Origin: Closterium sp. NIES-65
Lineage: Eukaryota > Streptophyta > Zygnematophyceae > Desmidiales > Closteriaceae
Assembly: GCA_948144175.1 (NCBI GenBank)
Contig: CANXME010001279.1
Coordinates: forward strand, 434,001 to 498,000
Reading direction: 5' to 3'
Length of the DNA stretch: 64,000 nucleotides
Numbering within the stretch: the stretch's first letter is position 1; each line of letters opens with the position of its first letter. The position numbers were made by a program, and so were the translations under genes. This document shows, piece by piece, positions 55,511-64,000 of the stretch. The notes below the pieces were generated by a model. The model ran no database searches, was not told where the DNA came from, and saw only the letters and a program-made list of their open reading frames with translations.

Positions 55511-56666
55511 TCAAAACAGAAAATGGTTAAGGAACCACGTCTCGCCTGCTGACTCAAGCTGCACAAATTGTACAACTCTAAGAATGGAATCTGTCTCCAC
55601 TACACTGTACCTTTGAGATTCCCCCTCTAAACTGAATTGTCGGCAACCAATGAACTCATCTATCCCATCATGCTCGATATGATACCTCACGAATGCGAAT
55701 TCGCGTCGATCAGTACCATGGCCGACATGGAATAGTAGCAGAACTTTGCCGTACCACTCTGTTCCTGTACCTTGGATTGCAACATCACTGAACCAAACCT
55801 TCTTGTGGAATAGGGGAACCGCTCGGATACGGTGTGGGGTGCTTGAAAATGCCTCATCCGTCGCGGGTGGCATGGCCAACTCAACATGGACCTGTACAAC
55901 ATTTACGTGCCACATATCCCATCATTTGTAAATGCTTAAAGTATTTGTTTCAACGGGTGCTACAAAAAGAGTGTCAACAGAAACGTACGTAAATTGTGTC
56001 GATGTTGAGGCCGTTGGGTATGTCGCGATCAATGGAAGGACGAAGAAATTGGAGGTCGTTATGTAGGGCATCCAAGTACGACTTGTCTCGCTTCGGACCA
56101 GCCTTTGTGAATCCGACGTATGGGTGCTCGCGACGTCTCGCATGAACGATCAACCCCCATGAACTCTTGGAGAGTGTATGCCTGTAGGAGGTTTAGCAAA
56201 ACGTTAGGATGGTACCATCATTTACACAAAGAGGAAGGCATGTAAGTCAATTGAAAATATGCGTACCTCACGCATTGAATATTCGCGTGTAGTGTCCAAG
56301 TCGGCTTGAGGTAGCGAATCCAATTGCAAGCGTACCTCCTCCGCTTGGATAATTTGTCCACCCGCGTCATGCTTGTTGGATGCGCGGTAGGGCCTCTTAA
56401 TATGGTCCTTGTGAAAGTGCTCAAACATGCTTGTATCATAGTGGAGTGTAGGACCCGCACGGCAAATTGCGTCGATGTAGTGACTCATCAAGTGGGTATT
56501 GATGAATCCCCATTTGTAGTTCGGAAAGCTGCTTTTCAAAAGCTCAATTAGGCTGCAAATACAATCACACAAGTTGTAGTCAGGCTGAGGGTCGTATTAC
56601 AATGATATAATTGCATTGAAGAAATCATACGTACCTCTTGGATCTTTCCTCAAGTTTTGTCAAGGT
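55511..56666 (-). pseudogene. Plavaka-like transposase, copy 3, 3' exons only
   Basis: Exons on the minus strand: 56666-56635 (cut by the gypsy LTR), 56553-56267 (HLMSHYIDAICRAG; MFEHFHKDHIKRPYRASNKHD), 56176 to about 55989 (SSWGLIVHARRREHPYVGF; DRDIPNGLNIDTIY) and about 55893-55511 with a stop (ELAMPPATDEAF; VWFSDVAIQ; KVLLLFHVGHG; WFLNHFLF). The RASNKHD block is the closest of the three copies to the remembered fungal Plavaka-type 'YRASNKRD'. The visible exons are open. The 5' part is missing because gypsy element I begins at 56667. Confidence 0.6.
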
Positions 56667-57045
56667 TGTGAGAGTACGACGGCTTATGCCAGCTATGCTT
56701 GCTTGCCTTTACTTTATCATGCTATTTCTAGCATAGGATAATCATATGCATGCATGAATTGCTTGATTTCCTAGGCTAGGTGCTTTCCTATATTTTATCA
56801 TTGTTATAGCACCGAGCTAGGTTACGTGCACCGAATTCTGGCCTTTTCGGTTGCCACCGAATTGCCTTCTACCGAATTTGGTAAGGATCTGTTCGGGACG
56901 CTACGCGACCCGCGGAACCTTCGCGTAACACCTGGTTACGGGGCCTTGTGTCGAGCCTATATATAGCCTCGTGTTGTACCCAGGTGAGCATTCAATTCGA
57001 CTCAATTCTCATTCTCTTTTCTGAGCTCGATCCTAGATCCTCACA
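56667..57045 (+). repeat. element I 5' LTR
   Basis: 379 bp, with short inverted ends TGTGAG...CTCACA. A TATATATA box lies at 56958-56965. The end is set by the primer-site-like 'tggtaatcagagctcg' two bases downstream. Confidence 0.7.
56958..56965 (+). promoter_or_regulatory. TATA box in the gypsy LTR
   Basis: 'tatatata' about 90 bp before the LTR end; likely core promoter of element I. Inference from position and sequence. Confidence 0.5.
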
Positions 57046-57200
57046 CTTGGTAATCAGAGCTCGTTTACACGCGAAGTTCTTTCGACCGCTAAAAACCAGT
57101 CTTCAAAAACCGCGGGGGCGACGTAGTCAAACATCGATTTCGGGTACGTAAAACCGGTTCCGTATTTTTCGCTCCCCCTCGATTCGGTTTTTCGGACGCG

Positions 57201-57700
57201 TTGATGTCAGGCATGGAGGGCCAAGGCGACAACTACGCGACTACGAGCGACATCGCGAGCCTCCGCATCGACATGCAGCAGACGCAGGCGACGCTTCGTG
57301 GACTCGAGGCTTTTCTGACAAGCCAACGAGGGTTCGCCACCGCAGCAGCAGCGACCGCAGCGACTGCAGCACCGACAACTCCAGCAGCAGTAAAACACCG
57401 ACATTTCACGGACCAATGGCACCACTGTCGCAACCGAGAAAATTGAAGAGAAGGCGGAAGAGACCCAGTTTTCAGCAACCATGGTGGACGGTACGGAGCT
57501 TCCTATCCACGGCGAAGCATCACTGCAGCTGCATATAGGTGCGTTGAGGTGAAAGACGAAGCTACCAGCCACCAGCATCAAAGGATTAGATTTTATCTTG
57601 GGGCAAGATTTCCTGAAGCGGTTCAACCCCGAGATCGATTGGGTCAACAGTAAGGTGTGCATCTGCAACAACGGGAAGCGGATAGCACTGCGAAGCTGGA
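57201..57700 (+). pseudogene. element I gag remnant and protease
   Basis: A short N-terminal Gag-like stretch (SLRIDMQQTQATLRGLEAF, coiled-coil-like) is followed by a protease region whose GLDFILGQDFLKRFNPEIDW matches the gypsy 'D.ILGMDWL' segment. Fossil. Confidence 0.65.
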
Positions 57701-57784
57701 CGGATACAGGGGACGTACCTGAAACGACACTGGCCCGGTTCGAACAGACGATAAACGAGAGTAACACGGGTTACCTAGCACTGG

Positions 57785-60108
57785 TCATGACAGCAGCAGA
57801 GGAGGAGAAGCCGAGTTCCGAGCTCCCTGCAGTAGTAAAGGAGGTCTTGGAGCAATACAAGGATATAATGCCCGACGACCTACCTGCAAGCGTACCTCCA
57901 GCACGCACCCACAAGCACGAGATCGTGGAGGAACCAGGTGCGAAACCCGTCTCACGTGCACCATACCGTCTGAGTCCGACTGAACTGAAGACATGAAAAA
58001 ACAGATAGAGTATCTAATGGACAGACAACTGATCCGCCCATCCACCTCTCCCTACGGTGCACCAGTTCTCTTCACTCCAAAACCAGACGGCAGTCTACGG
58101 ATGTGCATCGACTACCGCGCACTGAACAAACAAACAGTTAAAAACAAATACCCCATTCCGCGCATCGACGACTTACTGGACCAACTACGTGGTGCAACAG
58201 TCTTCTCGAAGCTGGACCTACGATCAGGTTACTAGCAAATGAAGATGGCGGACAACTCTATCCACAAGACGGCGTTCCGTACCAGATACGGCTCCTACGA
58301 ATACTTGGTGATGCCGTTCGGACTCTGCAACGCACCAGCAACGTTTCGAGCGGAGATGAACCACATCTTACGACCCCTGCTGGACGAGTGCGTGGTGGTG
58401 TACCTGGACGACATTCTCATCTACTCCAAGAACATGAAGGGGCACGTGGAGCATCTACGGAAGGTGTTTGAGATCCTGCGGAAAAACAAGTTCTACGTGA
58501 AGCTGTCGAAGAGCGACTTCGCCCTGAAGAAGGTGCAGTTTCTCGGGCACATGGTGAGTGCCGAGGGCGTACACGTGGACCCGCGGAAAATCGAAGCCGT
58601 CAAGAAGTGGAAAGTAGCGGAGAACGTGAAGGAGTTGCAGCAGTTCCTAGGCTTCGCCAACTACTACAACAGGTTCGTGCCGCAGTATGCTAAGATAGCA
58701 GCGCCACTGACCGACCTACTGAAAAAGGATACGCCCTACAAATGGGATACCCCTCATCAGCAAGCCATGGAGCAGCTACAGATAGCACTGACTACAGCGC
58801 CAGTACTCATCTTACCGGATCCAGACAAGGACTACGTGGTGGAATCAGACGCTAGTGACCAAGCAGTCGGTGCAGTACTGATGCAGGATCACAGACGCGG
58901 TTTACAGCATATCGCCTACCTCAGTAAGAAACTACACGGAGCAGAACTAAACTACCCCATTCAGGACAAGGAAGCCTTAGCGATAGTCATAGCCTTCAAG
59001 GCATGGAGGTGTTACCTAGAGGGAGCCAAGACTACAGTCTATACTGACCACTGCAGTCTCAAATACCTGAAGTCGCAGCCGGCGCTCTCACGACGACAGG
59101 TGCGGTGGGTGGACTTCCTGGAAACTCACTTCCACTACGACATTGTCTACAAGCCCGGGCTACATAAGAAGGCAGACGCATTGAGCCGCCCCGGACATGT
59201 AGTAGGCATCCAGCTCGACGGGATGAACCCTCTGCTCAAACGTCTATTCCAACATGGATACTCCGTGGACGCAGAAATCGCTACAGCACAGACCAAGAAG
59301 TTGTTACAGTGGGAGAAAGACTTAGCTGTAAGGAAGGGTTCAGGAAAGTTTTGGGTACCGAATTACGCCCCGCTACGGCAGATCCTATTGAAGGAGTTTC
59401 ACGACGTACCATACGCGGGACATTTCGGGAGCAACAAAACGTTAGCAGGGATAGCGAAGTATTACTACTGGCCCGGGATGGCAGCAGACGTGCAGCAGTT
59501 CGTCACCTCTTGCGACACGTGCCAGCGGATGAAGAGTAGCAAGCAGAAAAATGCAGGATTACTTCAGCCTCTACCCGTACCGGAGCAGCCATGGCAGGTT
59601 GTTAGCCTCGACTTTATCACAAGACTTCCTTCAACCTCACGGGGGCACGATTCCCTCTTCTTCGACCGCATCATCACCATCCACGGCATCCCCGCTACAC
59701 TCATCTCAGACAGAGACCCCAAATTCACGAGAAAGTTCTGGAAGGAGCTCATGAGATTATTGGGGACCAAACTTGCGATGTCCTCAGCATACCACCCACA
59801 GACTAACGGACAGACCGAGCGACTCAATCAAGTGGTTGAACAGTTATTGCGCACAGCTTGTAAGGACGACATCAGCCACTGGGACACACAGTTACCGACC
59901 CCAGAGTTCGCTTATAACAACGCATCACATGCGGCCACAGGGAAAACTCCTTTCTTCCTGTGTTACCGACGGGAACCACTCACACCACTGCAGCCAATCA
60001 CACCGGAACACTTCCAAGCCGCACATGACTTTGTCACCACCATGCAGCAGCTATGGGAAAAGACTCAGCGACGAATCACCACGATGCAGACCTCCCAGAA
60101 GCAGTATG
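57785..60108 (+). pseudogene. element I RT, RNase H and integrase
   Basis: [43 protein letters not shown]. RNase H: VESDASDQAVGAVL and YTDHCSLKYL. Integrase: zinc region with HFGSNKTL and CDTCQRMK, then LISDRDPKFTRKFW and AYHPQTNGQTERLNQ. Typical order for Ty3/gypsy. Fossil, broken. Confidence 0.85.
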
Positions 60109-60240
60109 TGTGAAAACAAAGAACGAGAATGAAATGACTATGAACGAAGTGAGTACAAATAGGAAACCCTAATTGGGTTGTACCCCCTATGGGATACCCC
60201 ACTATAGCCTACAGAAACAAGTAAGCTATAAGTTCTGACA
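60109..60240 (-). repeat. element H 3' LTR
   Basis: 132 bp, identical to 63427-63558. Confidence 0.9.
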
Positions 60241-60437
60241 CACCCCCATAGGCAAAGTGGGGGAGAACAAGGGGTCACAAGACCAGTCAAGCAAAGCAAA
60301 GCAAAGCTCAGGGTGGATCACAAAGTCACCACGCATTCCGAGCACAAGTTCAGAGGCCACAAGGCCAGTTCACATGCAAGATCATATATAGAGATATACA
60401 AGAACAAGAGTATATATATGCGAAAGTACAAGCAAGG

Positions 60438-63338
60438 TCAAGAGGAGAGCAAGTGAGGCAAGACAGGCACAAGACCCAACTGCGTGCAGCAACGCTGATG
60501 ATCACAAGGCGCAAGTGCCTTGGTGAAGACATCAGCAGTGTTGGCCTCAGAGGCCACGTACGCAAGTCGCAGCTGTCCACGCTGCTGTAGCTCACGAGCA
60601 AGAAAGTAACGAAGAGCAATGTGCTTCGTTCTGTGCTCCAGTCGCTGCTCTCGACACAAGGCCAGCATGGCCTTGTTGTCTACGTACAGGACTGGAGGAG
60701 AACGAGGCTGCTCTCCAAGGTCGGTCAGCAGGTAGGTGAGCCAGCGTAACTCCTGTGCAGCCATAGCCCCAGCGTAGATCTCAGCCTCACAACTGGAGCC
60801 GAGAACAGAAGACGAGCGGGTAGCCCGCCACGAGACAGAGCCGGAACCAAGGCTGAAGGTGTAACCCTGTGACGACCGCTGCGTAGCCTGGTCGTCAGCC
60901 CAAGAAGCGTCTGCGTGCCCAGTGAGGACCACTGGACTGCGCCCTCCAAGCACTAGCCCCATGCCCGACGTACTGCACAAGTAGCGCAACACCCTCTTCG
61001 CTGCAGCCATGTGCTCTGGTCGGTGTCTCCCAGGAGCAACAAAGCGTGCGAGAATGCTAAGAGGGTATGCGAGGTCAGGTCGTGTGCAGGTCATCAGGTA
61101 CATGAGGCAGCCAACAAGCTCTGCAAACGGGCCACTCGACTCTACGGACTCATCCGAAGGCAGAGCTGAGAGCGAGTGGCGAGTAGGCAGAGGAGTGGCC
61201 TGAGGCGAGGAGTACGTGAAGCCGAAGCGCTGAAGGACCTGCTGCACCATGTGTGACTGAGTCAGGGTAATGGTGCGGCGTGCTCTGTCCCGGGTGATCT
61301 GCAAGCCAAGGTAGCTGCGCAGTTCACCCAGGTCAGTGCACGTGTGTCTCTTCTGCAGCTCGGACTTCACGTAGGCGAGTCCAGCAGTGTCAGCTGTGGC
61401 AAAGACCAAGTCGTCGACGTACACGAGGATGTAGAACGGCGGCAGAGAGGTGTCGGTGCGCAGAAACAGCGACGGGTCGGCAGTGGAAGGAGCAAACCCA
61501 AGTGCCGCGAGCGTAGTCCTCAGTGTGTCGTGCCACTCACGTGGCGCCTGGCGGAGACCGTAGACTGGACGCCGGAGACTCCACTGGGTACCAGGAGGGA
61601 AAGACCCAGTGAAGCCAGGTGGGCGACGCAGCCAGATCTCCTCGTGCAGGCTGCCCTGCAAGAAAGCTGTGCTGAAGTCGAGAGAGTGCAGCTCGTAGTC
61701 ACGGTGAGCAGCAACGTGTAGCAGAACCCGAAGAGTGGTCATCTTCGGGGTGGGGGAGAAGGTCTGAAAGTAGTCAACCCCCTGCCGCTGACTGAAGCCA
61801 CGAGCCACGTAACGCGCCTTGAAGACAGGCGGAGAACCCGGCGGCCGCTTCACCCTGAAAATCCACATGCCACTGACGATGTTCGCCTCAGGAGGGGGAA
61901 CAGCGTCAACGTAGGTGCCTGTGGACTTCCAGGAAGCCATCTCTGCATCCATAGCTGCCTGCCACTGAGAGGAGTAGGGACCCTCTATCGCCTCCGCGTA
62001 AGAGCGCGGAGTCGGGATGTCTGGTGCATCCGGGTCTCCCTCAGGGGCTAGCAGTACAGACGCGAGACGAGGTGAAGCGGCGGCCAGACACTGGAACTCC
62101 TCCTGCCTGTCCTCAAGGACGTCCGTGCCAAGGGCACACTCACCCCCGACGGACGGAGGACAGGCGGACTCAGACTCAGTGACAAGACGAGCAGCGTAGT
62201 CTAGACGACAGCGCGCAGCAAAGTCGACAAGCTCAGTGACAAGGGCAGACGCAGCAGACGACTCGAAGGAGGGGTCAGTGACAGCAGTAGCCAGGAGACG
62301 CGTGACAGTAGGACTGGCAGCACGAAGGGCGTCCGACTCCGGGTCGGCAAGAGCAGGAAGAGAGGAAGCAGGAGGAGAAGGCAAAGGGGCACGCAGAGGA
62401 GCAGTGGACGGACGCAGTGACATCCGGTGCGTGCCAGGGACAGGAGGAGGACGCTGACGCGACCCGCGACCACTAGCGCGCTCAGTACGAACAGGCGACA
62501 CAGGACGAGACGCAGGCTCACGACGCTCAGTAAGACCTCCAGTCGGACCAGCGTAGGGAGAAGGAGCAGGCAAAGGGGAGGCAGGCTGTAGCTGTGGCTG
62601 TGACCGGACAGGCTGCGGACCCTCTAAGGGAGGAGGAGGAGGTGTAAGACCAAGAACCTGCTGCAGGAGCGGAACGAAGTACGGTCGGGGCCGCGCGGCG
62701 ACGCTAGAAACAGCAGGAACAGCACCAGCAGCCCCGGCAGGAGCACCCACTCCAGTAGCACCTCCAGCAGCACCACCAGAAGCTCCAGAACCTCCAGGCG
62801 CAGCACCAGGAGCACTGTCAGTCGGGCCGCCAACGGCAGGCTCAGGACCAACACCCTCAGCAGGACCAGCTCCAGGAGAACTCTCAGACTCAGCAGCTCC
62901 AGCACCCACAGTACGAGCGCCGGCGGGGCGCGCATAGCAGGGGGCGGCGGGGCCGCGTAGCAGAGGGCGGCGAGGCCGCGTAGCAGAGGGCGGCGGGGCC
63001 GCGATCGAAGGGCGGCGGGGCCGCGTAGCAGAGGGCGGCGGGGCCGCGTAGTAGAGGGCGGCGGGGCCGCGTGGCAAAGGGCGGCGGGGCCGCGATCGAA
63101 GGGCGGCGGGGCCGCGTAGCAGAGGGCGGCGGGGCCGCGTAGCAGAGGGCGGCGGGGCCGCGAGGCAGAGGGCGGCGGGGCCGCGTAGCCGAGGGCGGCG
63201 GGGCCGCGATCGAAGGGCGGCGGCGGGGCCGCGTAGCAGAGGGCGGCGGGGCCGCGATCGAAGGGCGGCGGGGCCGCTAGGGAAGGGCGGCGGAGCCGCG
63301 AGGGGAAGGGCGGCGCAACGGTCCGCTAGGGGCGACAC
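60438..63338 (-). pseudogene. element H leader-linker-RT-RNase H reading frame
   Basis: A single open frame of 966 codons. Its first quarter is translated leader minisatellite (Arg/Pro/Ala repeats such as GPAALRSRPRRP) and is unlikely to be functional. It continues with linker sequence and the copia RT (GMWIFRVKRPPG, LDFSTAFLQG, YVDDLVFATADT) and RNase H (SSCEAEIYAG, YVDNKAMLAL). Whether it is translated is unknown. It belongs to a deletion derivative and is treated as a fossil. Confidence 0.7.
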
Positions 63339-63340
63339 GA
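62935..63340 (-). repeat. element H GC-rich leader minisatellite
   Basis: Roughly 24-27-bp units such as 'gcggcggggccgcgtagcag', in continuity with the coding frame on the RT side. Confidence 0.85.
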
Positions 63341-63426
63341 CGGGTCGCTAAAAAAAAAACGCGCCTCGGGGCGCAGTTCGGTGGGCCCTAGAAGCAGTCC
63401 CTAGGAGGGAACCTGCTCTGATTCCA

Positions 63427-63558
63427 TGTGAAAACAAAGAACGAGAATGAAATGACTATGAACGAAGTGAGTACAAATAGGAAACCCTAATTGGGTTGTA
63501 CCCCCTATGGGATACCCCACTATAGCCTACAGAAACAAGTAAGCTATAAGTTCTGACA
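63427..63558 (-). repeat. element H 5' LTR
   Basis: 132 bp, preceded on its left by the primer-site complement. Confidence 0.9.
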
Positions 63559-64000
63559 GTATGCCGATCGTCAGCGACGTGATCACTCAGTAGCAGTCGG
63601 AGATCAGGTGCTTCTTGACACGCGCAACTTGAACGTGTCTCACCTCCCATCCAAACTCCGACCTCGCTTCTGTGGTCCTTTTCTCGTAGAGGCACAGGTG
63701 ACACCAGTTACATTCCGCTTGCGCTTACCTACTACTTGGAAGCTTCACAATGCTTTCCATGTGCAGCTACTGAAACCCTACAAGGACCCCAACCAACAGT
63801 TCCAGGGACGCCAGCTACCGCCACCACCACCTGTTCTTGTGCAGGATGAACCCGAGTACGAGATCAAGCGCGTTCTCTCTCATCGGCGCCGCGGCGGCAA
63901 GACCCTCGAGTTCCTGATACGCTGCAAGGGATACGACCCCACTGAGGACAGTTGGGTTGCAGAAGCTGATATGGGCAACGCACGCCGTGCTCTCAAGGAC
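63559..64000 (+). mobile_element. gypsy element I, second part with chromodomain, continues off window
   Basis: Resumes after element H and the GTATG duplication. It contains an integrase C-terminal 'HNAFHVQLLKPY' block and then a chromodomain: EYEIKRVLSHRRR, LIRCKGYDPTEDSW. This places I among the chromoviruses, whose chromodomain steers integration to marked chromatin. It is open to the window edge. Confidence 0.85.

Larger units (their letters stand above)
56667..60108 (+). mobile_element. Ty3/gypsy chromodomain element I, first part
   Basis: The 5' LTR (56667-57045) is followed by a primer site, a very short gag region, protease, RT, RNase H and integrase. Copia element H then interrupts it, and it resumes at 63559. 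Broken in several places; gag is mostly absent. The 3' LTR lies beyond the window, so its age cannot be judged. It truncates Plavaka-like copy 3. Confidence 0.85.
60109..63558 (-). mobile_element. young non-autonomous copia element H, nested in gypsy I
   Basis: Length 3450 bp. The two 132-bp LTRs (60109-60240, 63427-63558) are identical by eye and the target duplication GTATG is perfect (60104-60108, 63559-63563), so this is the youngest insertion here. Parts: primer site 'tggaatcagagcaggttcc', GC-rich leader, part of the linker, RT, RNase H and polypurine tract. No gag, protease or integrase is present. Its LTR is related to that of B. Confidence 0.9.

Overview
The window looks like repeat-rich nuclear DNA of a eukaryote. 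Genes are split by GT-AG introns, LTR elements carry primer sites matching the 3' end of plant-type initiator tRNA-Met, and there is no operon structure, Shine-Dalgarno site or CRISPR array. My best guess is a green alga of the streptophyte (charophyte) kind. This rests on the style of the Ty1/copia and chromodomain Ty3/gypsy elements and is a weak inference. I found no clear single-copy housekeeping gene; almost everything is transposon or transposon-derived.

Layout. 1-4232 (+): the 3' part of a multi-exon Plavaka-like (CACTA-superfamily) transposase gene, apparently in frame, with a 131-bp satellite array in one intron. 5194-6557 (-): a pogo/Tigger (DDE_1)-like gene without catalytic acids. 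7248-about 11140 (-): a second, damaged Plavaka-like gene, with a tiny three-LTR element (TRIM) inserted in one exon. From about 11150 to 25515 lies a stack of copia elements: a remnant (C) is split by element A, and A is split by element B. 27025-36930 is a chimera of two copia subfamilies with unlike LTRs at its ends. 37657-39134 is a short non-autonomous LTR element (K). 39678-about 42950 is a partial copia element (D). 45423-47918 (-) is an unrecognised, damaged multi-exon gene, interrupted by copia element G (47919-55117). 55511-56666 (-) is the 3' end of a third Plavaka-like gene, cut by a chromodomain gypsy element (I) that begins at 56667. I is itself split by a young copia derivative (H, 60109-63558) and runs off the right edge.

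How the parts relate. The copia copies share one plan: short LTRs (115-181 bp), an initiator-Met-type primer site, a long GC-rich minisatellite leader, a Gag with a poly-glycine tract and an unusual Cys/His box, protease, integrase, a repetitive Gly-Ala-Glu-Pro linker, reverse transcriptase and RNase H. Several copies lack integrase or more, yet have near-identical LTRs and clean 5-bp target duplications. They were therefore probably moved in trans by an active relative elsewhere. Insertion order follows directly from the nesting. Domain calls are from motif recognition by eye; no database search was run.
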